Positions 1-11,329 of a DNA stretch of 64,000 bases are shown in pieces. Positions within the stretch are counted from its first letter, which is position 1. Every line of letters begins with the position of its first letter. Position numbers and translations under genes: made by a program. The notes under the pieces are model-generated. The model had not been told where the DNA came from. It was given only the letters and a program-made list of their open reading frames with translations, and ran no database searches. Source of the DNA: Symbiodinium natans (taxonomy: Eukaryota; Sar; Dinophyceae; Suessiales; Symbiodiniaceae); NCBI GenBank assembly GCA_905221605.1, contig CAJNDS010002286.1:108501-172500 (forward strand), given 5' to 3'.

Positions 1-2310
1 TCAGAGAGAGGGAAGAAACAATTGTTTTGTGAGTTGCAGAAAGGGGCTCCCTCTTTTCCTGGAGCAGGGTTGATTTCCTGTGTTCGCTCTCATTTGCTTT
101 CTTTCTCTCCTGCGTGCCTATGTCTTCTGTTCATGGTTTGAGGAGATTCAAAGGGACAGATAAGAAAGGCGAAAAAGGTTTCCCTGTCCCTTTCGCTGTC
201 CTTGATCTTAAGAATCTTGTCTTTTCTCAGTCAGCAAGAGAGGACACAGTAGAAGGGAAACATCAAGGAACGCTTGAAAAAAACAACGGATACATAAGAG
301 GAAGAAGAAGAAACTCCCTCTCCTCTCTTCTCGATCTTGTTCAGCTCTCTTCTTGCAGATCATCTCCTACCTTCATCCTTCGCATTCTCTCTCCTCTCTC
401 TCTCTCTCTCTCCCTCTCTTCTTTGTTCCTTTCTTCCAGACGAGAAGCAAATGGATAAGACGAGATGGAAAGAGACATTCTTTGCTTCGCTGCAGATTGT
501 GGGAAGAAAACAATGAGTTTAGAATCCCAGTAGACTGCTTGGGGAACAAGGCTTCCCTTTGCTCTTTTTGTGAAAGTCGGGCGTGCGAAGAAATTCCCCC
601 TCCCCTCTTATCCCTGTTCTATAGTCTATCTCGTTACAGAAAGACAAATACATATACAAGGCGGCAATTTCAGTCACTACTCATCCTGCCTCGTCTTTCT
701 TTTCCCACTTCTGTTGCGCTTTTCTTACAGCAGGAAAACGGAACATGCAAGAATGCACATGAATCTCGCCACCATCATCCTCGCTCGTCTCTCTTATCTC
801 CCTTCTCTCTTCTTTGTTGCCCACCCTCGGTGTGGGGTTGTTTGATTTTGAACTCAACTCTTCTCCTTGCCCGGGACTCTTCTCCTCGCCCGGAACTCTT
901 CTCCTCGCCCGGTCTACTCCTCGCTCATCCCTGGAGCGCCCAACCCCAAAGTGTCCCTGGAGTGCCCAACTCTAGAGTGGCCCTGGAGTGCCCAACCCCA
1001 GACAACCCCAGCCCAGCCCCAGAGTCTCCCTAGGGCGCCCAACCCCACCGTTTCCAGGAGTGCCCAGCCCAGAGTCTCCAACCCCAGAGTTTCTGGAGGC
1101 CCAACCCCAGAGGCCCAACCCCAGTGCCCAAACCCAGAGTCTCCCTGAGGCCCAACCCCAGTGTCTCCCTCGAGAGCCCAGCCCCAGAGTGTTGCTGGAG
1201 TGCCCAACCTCAGAGTATCTCTACCAAGAGAGGGTGGGGATGTTCGAAGCCAAATATTTTCTTACACACGTGACAATGAATACACAAGAGGACAAGGAAA
1301 GGAGAAGTTAATGGACGGGAAAAGAGGGGAGGATGGATTGTTTTTGTTCGTGGCAAGAAGGGAGGCCGCTGAGTGCCCTTACACCCTCTCTTTGCTTTCT
1401 TTCTCTCCTGCGTTGCCAGGTTTTCTGTTCTTTTGTGCTTAGGAAATTCAAGGGAACTGCAAAAAAAAAGAGGAAGACGCTTTCCGTGTCCCTTTTCGTT
1501 GCCCTTGCTCTTTTCTTTTTTCATTCAGCGAGAGAGGAAGAGACTGCAGGGGGAAAACAATAAAGAATGGACAAAAGTAGGAAGAAGTTTTCCTTGTACC
1601 TTGTCGTTGCCCTTGCTCTCTTCTTTTCTCGTTCAGCGAGAGAGGAAGAGATTGTAGGATGAAAACAGCAAAGAATGAACCAGAGTGCTTCTCTCTATTA
1701 TCTTATTGAGAAGAATGAGCGCATAAGACTGGGAGGAAACGCACTCCTCGCTTTTCCGTCTGCTTTGGCTCTTTTCTTGCATACGAAACAAATGAATACA
1801 CAAAAAGACATGAAGAGACAACTGGGAGAAAACGACAAGGAGCTGACCCGAGTGCTTGTCTTCTCTTACGGGCAAAATAAGACAGGTCAAAAAGAAGCAA
1901 ATGGACTATCAGAGAGAGGGAAGAAAACATTGTTTTGTGAGTTGCAGAAAGGGGCTCCCTCTCCCCCTCTGGAGCAGGGTTAATTTCCAGTGTTCGCTCT
2001 AATTTGCCTTCTCTCATGCGTGCCTATGTCTTCTGTTCATGGTTTGAAGAGATTCAAAGGGACAGATAAGAAAGGCGAAAAAGGTTTCCCTGTCCCTTCC
2101 GCTGTCCTTGATCTTAAGAATCTTGTCTTTTCTCAGTCAGCAAGAGAGGAAGACGCAGTAGAAGGGAAACAGCAAGGAATGCTTGGAAAAAAACAACGGA
2201 TACATAAGCGGAAGAAGAAGAAACTCCCTCTCCTCTCTTCTCGATCTTGATCAGCTCTCTTCTTGCAGATCATCTCCTACCTTCATCCTTCGCTTTCTCT
2301 CTCTTCTCTC

Positions 2311-2356
<46 letters not shown>

Positions 2357-3410
2357 TTGCCCGACTTTCACAAAAAGAGCAAAGGGAAACCTTGTTCCCC
2401 AAGCAGTCTACTGTTGGATTCTAAACTCATTGTTTTCTTCCCACAATCTGCAGCGAAGCAAAGAATGTCTCTTTCCATCTTGTCTTATCCATTTGCTTCT
2501 CGTCTGGAAGAAAGGAATACGACAGGGCGAAGAAATTCCCTCTGCCCTCTTATCCCTGTTCTGTAGTCTATCTCGTTACAGAAAGACAAATACATATGCA
2601 AGGCGCCAATTTCACTCACTACTCATCCTGCATCGTCTTTGTTTTCCCACTTCTTTAGCGCTTTTCTTACAGCAGGAAAACTGAACATGCAAGAATACAC
2701 ATGAATCTCGCCACCATCATCCTCTCTCGTCTCTCTTATCTCTCCTCTCTCTTCTTTGCTTTCTTTTACACGTGACAAATGAATACACAAGAGGACAAGG
2801 AAAAGAGAAGTTAATGGACGGGAAAAGAGGGGAGGATGGATTGTTTTTGTTCGTGGCAAGAAGGGAGGCCGCTGAGTGCCCTTACACCCTCTCTTTGCTT
2901 TCTTTCTCTCCTGCGTTCCCAGGTCTTCTGTTCTTTTTTGCTTAGGAAACTCAAGGGAACTGCTAAAGAAACGAAGAAGAAGTTCTCCTTGTCCCTTTTC
3001 GGTGGCCTTGCTCTTTTCTTTTCTCACTCAGCGAGAGAGGAAGAGACTGCACAACAAAGAATGGACAAGAGCGCTTCTCTCTTATCTTATTCAGAAAATG
3101 GATAGGTCAGAGGAGGAAGAAACCCCCCCCTGTCCTCAGTCTCCATGTCTTCTCTTCTTTTCTCTTCTCTTCGTTACGTGTTCCTCTCATCAAAGCGTGC
3201 AAAGGAAACTCCATTCGCACCCTTTCCTTTCTGTCTTCTTCAAAGGAAAAGCGGAAGGCAAGGCACAAACCGAAGACAAAAGAACAAACGATCAGAAGAA
3301 GGAAACATTATATAGACTGAAAAGGCTATCCTTCTTGTTTCTCATTGCTTTTCCATCGCTCTCTTCTCTCTTCAATTCTATCCAGATATTTTCTTTTTCC
3401 TTTTGACGAG
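1..3410. repeat. Two-copy pyrimidine-rich direct repeat, period about 1.9 kb
   Basis: The segment from position 1 to about 410 recurs at about 1908-2310 with few changes; both start with TCAGAGAGAGGGAAGAAA. Segments near 590-780 and 1245-1560 recur near 2530-2730 and 2770-3050, so there are two diverged copies of one unit. The + strand is rich in CT with GAAGAGAAA patches. The many short open frames overlap on both strands and shift between copies, so I do not call genes here. It resembles the style of the array at 48.6-55.8 kb, but I see no clear shared sequence. Confidence 0.75.
842..1225. repeat. GC-rich minisatellite inserted in the first pyrimidine-rich copy
   Basis: The array starts with three copies of a unit like CTTCTCCTCGCCCGGAACT. 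It continues as a roughly 20-25 bp unit built on AGTGCCCAACCCCAGAGTCT up to about 1215. The second copy of the surrounding repeat lacks this block near 2760, so it expanded or was inserted in one copy only. Long proline-rich open frames across it are products of the repeat. Confidence 0.7.
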
Positions 3411-3539
3411 GAAAATGGGAAGAGAAGGTCCTTTCTCTTCGTCCCTCGTGTTCTTTCCAAAAAAACGAAGAGTATATGCGTTGTGTGAAAAGGTAGACTT
3501 TCTAACGCGTCGCACAGGTACATAGGATGTATGTGTTGG

Positions 3540-4080
3540 TTCGGGGGGCGAAGTCAGCCGCTGCGTTTTTGGGGTTTTACATGCTGCGACTTCCCGCCCC
3601 TGCTAAACCCAAGAGGGTTAAGAATTAAAGGTTTAGGGTTTAGATTTAGGCATGTAAACCTAAGCCCATAAAGTTTAAACCTTAAGGGTTTAAGATTTAG
3701 GTATTGAGACCTTAACCCTATACCATTTAGGTTCGTATTTCGGCGAACCTTTAATCCCTATAGGGTTAAGATTTAAAGGTTTAGGGTTTAAGATTTAGGC
3801 ATGTAAAACTAAGCCCATAGAGAAACCCTATAGGGCTCTAAAGGGTTCAAAGGTTTTTAACCGTATAGGCGCTAAGGTATAAATGCCCAGACCTTAGGCA
3901 GGTGTTTAAACCTTTACACCTTATAGGGTTTGCAGGTCCAGGGGTTTTAAGGGTTTACCTCTAAAGCTTTCACGGGGTTAGCCCTACAACAACTGCGTAT
4001 GTCTGTATGTACGTATGTACGTATGTATGTATGTCAGTATGAAACCCTATAGGATTAAAGGATCTCGTGTTTCAGTTTTC
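3540..4080. repeat. Degenerate telomere-like and CCTATAGGG-type repeats
   Basis: Words such as GGTTTAGGGTTTAGAT, AACCCTATAGGG and TTTAAACCTTA recur in loose order on both strands. A short GTAT microsatellite lies at about 3998-4040. The texture matches 39220-40420. No coding signal was seen. Confidence 0.6.
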
Positions 4081-4099
4081 AGCGTTACCTATAGGAATT

Positions 4100-5480
4100 G
4101 AACCTTGCCTGTGTTTGTAGTGCTTGCCTCCTGTGGAAACGCAGAGAAAAAGCAGAATAAGTACACACATCATGTGTTTTTGCATATCAAAGACAGATAT
4201 TTAATGGAGAAGGAAGGATGGTAAGCCTCGAACCATAAGACTAGGAAGTTTTCGAGCGCATAGGGTGATGCATAAAACCTTTTGCTGCAACCCCCGGGGA
4301 CGCGAGAATACTGTGAGCAAATATCCTTTCACTATTTCCTGGGACCTTCCAGCGGGCTGCTACAAACATCTCTTTTTTCAATTTCAATGCTTTCCACAGG
4401 TCTCCCAACATGGTTCTCATTTCTCAAAAACAATTCTCATTTTTCAAATTCTCCGCAAGACTCACAAGCACATAAGGTCTTACATGATACTCATCCAAAG
4501 CAACTGAGTATCACATCCTTACGACAAAAGTGTACGAAACCTAGGTTTAGGAGGGGGGCCGGCCGGGGGGGGGTAGCATATAATATACATTTTTCTGTAT
4601 GAGATAGGTTCAAACTGTAATGCGAGTAAGCAGCCAAAACGACCTGCCAGATTATGTGTTTGGATGTGAGTGCATGGCTCATAGGGGGAACTGGGACACC
4701 GAAACCAAAAGACATAGTCCCAAAAAACCAATTCCCAAAGAACCAAAAAAACCAATACCAAAAGAACCAAAAATACCAAAAAAACAAATTTTCCGGGACT
4801 TTTGATTGGTAAGCTTATCTCCAAAGCTTTCACAGAGTCTCGGAAAATTGTTTTTTTTGTTCTTTTGGTTTTTTTTGGTATTGGTTTTTTTGGTTTTGTG
4901 GGAATTGGTTTTTTGGGTTTTGCGGGAATTGGTTTTTGGTCTTGTGGGAATTGGTTTTTCGAAGAGTCCTGCAAAATTGTTGTTGTTGGGTTGTTTCGTT
5001 TTTTTGGTATTGGTTGCTTTGGCGGGAACTGTTTTCTTTAATGGAAATTCGTTGAAATGTTTCGTTTTGTAGTTGTAGCATTTCTTGCCTCTGTGGAAAG
5101 TCCCCCCCCCAAAAAAAAAAAAAGCAGCGGCTGAGTTCGCCCCCGGAACCTATGTGTTGCATGAACAGCTAGGAATTTCTACCCACATCGTGCAGGTATG
5201 TAGCGTGTCTGTATTGTATATCAAATAAAGAAATGGAGAGGAAAGGGCGGTAATCCTAAACCGAAAGACTAGGAAGTATTTGAGGGCATTGGTATTTTTG
5301 TATGTAACCCCGGGGCAGCGAGAATATTGTGAGCAAGTATCTGGGTTCTGGGCCTTCCCACAAGCCCGACTTGCTCGCAAGCACATGGGTTGTCATTTCA
5401 ATGTTTCCCAAAGGGTCACCGAAAACAATTATCATTTCTCACACATGAATTATCCCCAATAATCACAAATAAATATCTCA
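4100..5480. repeat. Diverged direct duplication flanking an inverted repeat
   Basis: The sequence at about 4105-4480 and at about 5070-5470 shares an ordered set of words: CTTGCCTC..GTGGAAA, ATATCAAA, AGACTAGGAAGT, CCCCGGGG..GCGAGAATA, TGTGAGCAA, then CTTCC. They are old copies of one element with an inverted-repeat block between them. No reading frame is conserved between the copies. Confidence 0.6.
4712..5035. repeat. Inverted repeat of CCAAAAGAACC-type words
   Basis: The left arm (about 4715-4800) is a run of CCAATACCAAAAGAACCAAA words. The right arm (about 4845-5030) carries the complement, TTGGTTTTTTTGGTATTGG. The palindrome could fold into a long hairpin and makes spurious repetitive open frames on both strands. 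Confidence 0.7.
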
Positions 5481-5597
5481 TAAACCCTACCCATTTTTCT
5501 TACGTTTAGATTTCTAAGCACCGTATTCGATTAAGGCTAGGGTCAAACCCTATTCCAAGCTGTACGCATGCTTCTGTAGTTTTGGGACATTGCCTTC

Positions 5598-8040
5598 CTA
5601 AACCTATTCTTTTAACGTTGCAGGCCAAAACATATGCATGAACCTTCTTTGTTTGAGGTTTTGCGCCGGACACTGAGGTCTAATAATCCTAGATTCCTAA
5701 ACCACGCACCTGGGCACGACGAGGTTGCGGGAGAGGGGGGGAGGGGCGCGAGCCTTATGGCTGAAGCTTGTTCGTTTAATGCTTAAGCCTAACCCTATTC
5801 CTAAACCTTATTCGTCTAAGGGTTAGGACCAAAGCATATTCGTTTCGCTTCAGCAATCGAGCACCTGGGAGATTTCAGAGTGAAAAAAAACGCTTCCCTT
5901 GGACAAAACATCAGGGGAACGGGAATCGAAGCGGCAAAAAACTCAAGGGGCTTCTTCAAAATCGAGGGGAAGAAGAGGATGTCCAAGAATTTCAAGGGAA
6001 TCAGGCCGAAACTCAAGAGACTCCAGCCGAGTTTGAGGGTATTTTTTCCTTTTCTTCAGGAGAAACAACTCGGAGGATGTTTTTCATGCGAAGATTGTTG
6101 ATACTTAACGAATATGCCACAGAGGCCACTTAAGATTTGAAAAGGCCCCTTGCATTCTTTTAAAACCCTTGAAAATTGCAAAGAAACAAATATACCGTAA
6201 TATACCTATTCTTTTAACGTTTCAGGCCAAAACGTGTGCATGAACCTTCTTTGTTCGAGGTTTTGCGCCGGACACTGAGGTCTATGAATTCGAGATTCCT
6301 AAACCACGCACTTGGGAACGACGAGGTTGCGGGAGAGGGGGGGAGGGGGGGAGGGGCGCGAGCCTTATGGCTGAAGCTTGTTCGTTTAATGCTTAAGCCT
6401 AACCCTATTCCTAAGCCTTATTCGTCTAAGGGTCCGGACCAAAGCATATTCGTTTCGCTTAAGCAATCGAGCGCCTGGGAGATTTCAGAGTGAAAAAAAA
6501 CGCTTCCCTTGGACAAAACATCAGGGGAACGGGAATCGAAGCGGCAAAAAACTCAAGGGGCTTCTTCAAAATCGAGGGGAAGAAGAGGATGTCCAAGAAT
6601 TTCAAGGGAATCAGGCCGAAACTCAAGAGACTCCAGCCGAGTTTGAGGGTATTTTTTCCTTTTCTTCAGGAGAAACAAGTCGGAGGATGTTTTTCATGCG
6701 AAGATTGTTGATACTTAACGAATATGCCACAGAGGCCACTTAAGATTTGAAAAGGCCCCTTGCATTCTTTTAAAACCCTTGAAAATTGCAAAGAAACAAA
6801 TATACCGTAATATACCTATTCTTTTAACGTTTCAGGCCAAAACGTGTGCATGAACCTTCTTTGTTTGAGGCTTTGCGCCGGACACTGAGGTCTATGAATT
6901 CGAGATTCCTAAACCACGCACTTGGGCACGACGAGGTTGCGGGAGAAGGGGGGAGGGGCGCGAGCCTTATGGCTGAAGCTTGTTCGTTTAATGCTTAAGC
7001 CTAACCCTATTCCTAAACCTTATTCGTCTAAGGGTCCGGACCAAAGCATATTCGTTTCGCTTAAGCATCGAGCGCCTGGGAGATTTCAGAGTGAAAAAAA
7101 AAACGCTTCCCTTGGACAAAACATCAGGGGAACGGGAATCGAAGCGGCAAAAAACTCAAGGGGCTTCTTCAAAATCGAGGGGAAAAAGAGGATGTCCAAG
7201 AATTTCAAGGGAATCAGGCCGAAACTCAAGAGACTCCAGCCGAGTTTGAGGGTGTTTTTTCCGTTTCTTCAGGGGAAACAAGTCGGAGGATTTTTTTCAT
7301 GCGAAGATTGTTGATACTTAACGAATATGCCACAGAGGCCACTTAAGATTTAAAAAGGCCCCTTGCATTCTTTAAAAACCCTTGAAAATTGCAAAGAAAC
7401 AAATATTCTGGGGAAGGACTCGGAAGGACGCTGTCCATTCCAATTTGTTTGTTCCTAAACCTATTCTTTTAACGTTGCAGGCCAAAACGTGTGCATGAAC
7501 CTTCTTTGTTTGAGGTTTTGCGCCGGACACTGAGGTCTATGAATTCGAGATTCCTAAACCACGCACTTGGGCACGACGAGATTGCGGGAGAGGGGGGGAG
7601 GGGCGCGAGCCTTATGGCTGAAGCTTGTTCGTTTAATGCTTAAGCCTAACCCTATTCCTAAACCTTATTCGTCTAAGGGTCCGGACCAAAGCATATTCGT
7701 TTCGCTTAAGCACTCGAGCACCTGGGAGATTCCAGGGTGAAAACAACGCTTCCCTTGGACAAAACATCAGGGGAACGGGAAGGAAAAAAGATGATGTCCA
7801 AGAATTTCAAGGGAGTCAGGCCTAAACTCAAGGGACTCCAGCCGAATTTGAGGGTATTTTTCCCTTTCTTTTCAGGAGAAACAACTCGGAGGATTTTTTC
7901 ACGCGAAGATTGTTGATACTTAACCGATATGCCGCAGAGGCCCCTTAAGATTTGAAAAGGCCCCTTGCATTCTTTTAAAACCCTTGAAAATTGCAAAGAA
8001 ACAAGTATTCTGGGTAAGGACTCGGAAGGACACTGTCCTC
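5598..8040. repeat. Four-copy satellite, unit about 610-640 bp
   Basis: Copies start near 5598, 6203, 6811 and 7453, each with CCTATTCTTTTAACGTT followed by CAGGCCAAAAC. They are nearly identical. Each of the first three holds an open frame of about 73 codons (5880-6101, 6490-6711 and the end of 6922-7314) rich in Lys and Arg and ending in SCEDC. The fourth copy has lost part of it. The last two copies end with an extra AAGGACTCGGAAGGAC segment. I read this as satellite DNA; the open frame may be chance. Confidence 0.85.
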
Positions 8041-8430
8041 ATCAATTTGTAAAATCTCTTACTACCCTTAAAAACTTAACAAAAACCTCTTGCTTTCAAA
8101 ATTGATTTAACGGGCATCTCCACCCGAATTTGAATCGTTTAAATAATTTGAATAACTGGGCTCCCCAGGATTCAAATTCTGTAAATTATTTGAATTTTTA
8201 CATAAATTCCCTCTAATTCAAATAATTTAAATAACTGTGTTCCCCACATATATAATTTCTTTAAATTTTATAAATTGTGCCTCCCTCTCCAAGGCCCTCC
8301 CCACGACTTAAAATATTTAATTTTTAATTATTCAGTTTCCACCCGAGTTTAAAGAACTTAAATAATTTAGATAGGTTGAATATTTTGAATAGTTTACATC
8401 CTGGGGGGGGGGGGAAAGGTCGTCCCAGGA
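8041..8430. other. AT-rich spacer without a recognised gene
   Basis: AAATAATTTGAATAACTG-like words are repeated loosely, and a G tract lies at about 8403-8414. No coding signal was seen. Confidence 0.5.
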
Positions 8431-8454
8431 TTCCACGCAGGGCTGTATTCTTAC

Positions 8455-8715
8455 AAAAACCGTGGCGCGTAGATCCAGGCAGATTTTGTCCGTCGTTTTT
8501 TTGAGAAAACACCAAAGACAAAAATATGCCTGGATCTATTTGAAAAAACACCATGGACAAAATCTGCCTGGATCTACGCGGCGCTGTTTCTTACAAAAAA
8601 GTGGCGCGCAGACCCAGGCAGATTATGTCCTTCGTGTTTTTTGAGAAAACACCATGGACAAAATCTGCCTGGATCTACGCGGGGCTGTTTCTTACAAAAA
8701 AAGTGGGGCGTAGAT
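8455..8715. repeat. Palindromic repeat with GATCCAGGCAGATT arms
   Basis: GTAGATCCAGGCAGATTTTG and its complement alternate at about 8468, 8528, 8558, 8608 and 8660, with GAGAAAACACCA words between them. Each adjacent pair forms a hairpin, and the unit is duplicated. Open frames across it follow the repeat. Confidence 0.7.
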
Positions 8716-11215
8716 CAAATTCCTAAATTCATAATTCCAGCGGGCCGGAAACCCAGAAGAATTAGAACTTCTGAAATTCCTTGAATTCCTTAAATTTCTA
8801 AATTCCAAATTCCCGGGAATTAGGAATTTAGGAATTTAGGAATTTAGGAATTTCGGCTGAAGGCTAAAATTCCTAAATTCCTAAATTCCTAATTTCCGGG
8901 AATTAGGAATTTAGGCATTTAAGGAATTCAAGGAATTTCAGAAGTTCTAATTCCTCTGGGTTTCCGGCCCGCTGGAATTAGCAATTTAGGAATTTAGGAA
9001 TTTCAGCTACAGCCCAAAACTCTTAAATTTCTAAATTCCTAATTCCCGGGAATTAGGAATTTAGGAATTTAGGAATTTCGGCTACAGGCCAAAACTCCTA
9101 AATTCCTAAATTCCTAATTCCAGCGGGCCGGAAACCCAGAGGAATTAGAACTTCTGAAATTCCTTGAATTCCTTAAATTCCTAAACTCCCAATTCCCGGA
9201 AATTAGGAATTTGGGAATTTAGGAATTTAGGAATTTCGGCTACAGGCCCAAAACTCCTAAATTCCTAAATTCCTAATTCCAGCGGGCCGGAAACCCAGAA
9301 GAATTAGAACTTCGGAAATTCCTTGAATTCCTTAAATTTGTAAATTCCTAATTCCCGGGAATTAGGAATTTAGGAATTTAGGAATTTCGGCTGAAGGCTC
9401 AAATTCCTAAATTCCAAAATTCCTAATTTCCGGGAATTAGGAATTTAGGAATTTAAGGAATTCAAGGAATTTCAGAAGTTCTAATTCCTCTGGGTTTCCG
9501 GCCCGCTGGAATTCGCAATATTAGGAATTTAGGAATTTCAGCTACAGCCCAAAACTCTTAAATTTCTAAATTCCTAATTCCCGGGAATTAGGAATTTAGG
9601 AATTTAGCAATTTCGGCTACAGGCCAAAACTCCTAAATTCCTAAATTCCTAATTCCAGCGGGCCGGAAACCCAGAGGAATTAGAACTTCTGAAATTCCTT
9701 GAATTCCTTAAATTCCTAAATTCCTAATTCCAGCGGGCCGGAAACCCAGAAGAATTAGAACTTCTGAAATTCCTTGAATTCCTTAAATTCCTAAATTCCT
9801 AATTCCCGGGAATTAGGAATTTAGGAATTTAGGAATTTCGGCTACAGGCCCAAAACTCCTAAATTCCTAAATTCCTACTTCCAGCGGGCCGGAAACCCAG
9901 AAGAATTAGAACTTCTGAAATTCCTTGAGTTCCTTAAATTTCTAAATTCCTAATTCCCGGGAATTAGGAATTTGAGAATTTAGGAATTTCGGCTCAAGGC
10001 CAAAACTCGTAAATTCCTAAATTCCTAATTCCCGGGAATTAGGAATTTAGGAATTTAAGGAATTCAAGGAATTTCAGAAGTTCTAATTCCTTTGGGTTTC
10101 CGGCCCGCTGGAAGTAGGAATTTAGGAATTTAGGAGTTTTGGCCTGTAGCCGAAATTCCTAAATTCCTAATTCCCGGGAATTAGGAATTTAGGAATTTAA
10201 GGAATTCAAGGAATTTTAGAAGTTCTAATTCCTCTGGGTTTCCGGCCCGCTGGAATTAGGAATTTAGGAATTTATGATTTTCGGCCTTTAGCCGAAACTC
10301 CTAAATTCCTAAATTCCTAATTTCCGGGAATTAGGAATTTAGGAATTTAAGGAATTCAAAGAATTTCAGAAGTTCTAATTCCTCTGGGTTTCTGGCCCGC
10401 TTTCCTTGAATTCCTAATTCCCGGGAATTAGGAATTTAGGGATTTAGGAATTTCGGCTCAAGGCCAAAACTCCTAAATTCCTAATTTCCGAATTTCCGGG
10501 AATTAGGAATTTAGGAATTCAAGGAATTCAAGGAATTTCAGAAGTTCTAATTCCTCTGGGTTTCTGGCCCGCTGGAATTAAGAATTTAGGAATTTAAGAA
10601 TTTCGGCTACAGGCCAAAACTCCTAAATTCCTAAATTCCTAATTCCCGGAAATTAGGAATTTAGGAATTTAGGAATTTCGGCTACAGCCCAAAACTCCTA
10701 AATTCCTAAATTCCTAATTCCAGCGGGCCGGAAACCCAGAGGAATTAGAACTTCTGAAATTCCTTGAATTCCTTAAATTCCTAAATTCCTAATTCCCGGG
10801 AATTAGGAATTTAGGAATTTTGGCTCAAGGCCAAAACTCCCAAATTTCTAATTCCCGGGAATTAGGAATTTAGAAATTTAAGGAATTCAAGGAATTTCAG
10901 AAGTTCTAATTCCTCTGGGTTTCTGGCCCGCTGGAATTAGGAATTGAGGAATTTAGGAGTTTTTGCCTTGAGCCGAAATTCCTAAATTCCTAATTCCCGG
11001 GAACTAGGAATTGAGGAATTTAGGAATTCAGGCCTTCAGCCGAAATTCTAAATTCCTCAATTCCTAATTCCGGGGAATCAGGAATTTAGGAATTTAGGAA
11101 TTCGGGCCTTAAGCCGAAACTCCTAAATTCATTAATTCCTAATTTCAAGGAATTAGTAATTTAGGAGTTTCGGCTTAAGGCCTGAATTCCTAAATTTCTA
11201 ATTCTTCATATTGGA
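8716..11215. repeat. Palindromic satellite based on AATTCCTAAATTCC and CCCGGG
   Basis: Nearly 2.5 kb is made from AATTCCTAAATTCCTAATTC, its complement, a CCCGGG-centred palindrome (TAATTCCCGGGAATTA), a TTCCAGCGGGCCGGAAACCC module and a CGGCTACAGGCC module. Modules occur in both orientations, so the array is a chain of nested hairpins. No coding potential was seen. Confidence 0.9.
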
Positions 11216-11261
11216 GTAAGGAGGCAAGGACAAAGGTCAAATGATACGTAAAGGTTCCTCT

Positions 11262-11308
11262 TACATATATATGCTCACCCCCCCCCCCATGATCTAGGTC
11301 GAAAGGCC
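11262..11308 (-). repeat. Poly-C/AT border motif, left member of an inverted pair
   Basis: CATATATATGCTCAC, a C tract, then ATGATCTAGGT. The complement of this arrangement occurs at 14085-14130. The pair encloses about 2.8 kb of repeats. Confidence 0.6.
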
Positions 11309-11329
11309 TTTCGGGCCCATCGAAGCGAG

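Noticed and set aside
353-1311. Pro- and Ser-rich open frames up to 226 codons
   Set aside because: They run through CT repeats and the GCCCAACCCC minisatellite and are not kept in the second copy.
4491-5162. Open frames rich in Lys-Pro or Phe-Gly-Trp
   Set aside because: They follow the CCAAAAGAACC inverted repeat.
10817-10829. A 13-base match to the 3' half of the dinoflagellate spliced leader (ATTTTGGCTCAAG)
   Set aside because: It lies in the palindromic satellite, where neighbouring units have TTTCGGCTCAAGG at the same place. It is a chance variant of the repeat, so it was not used as taxonomic evidence.
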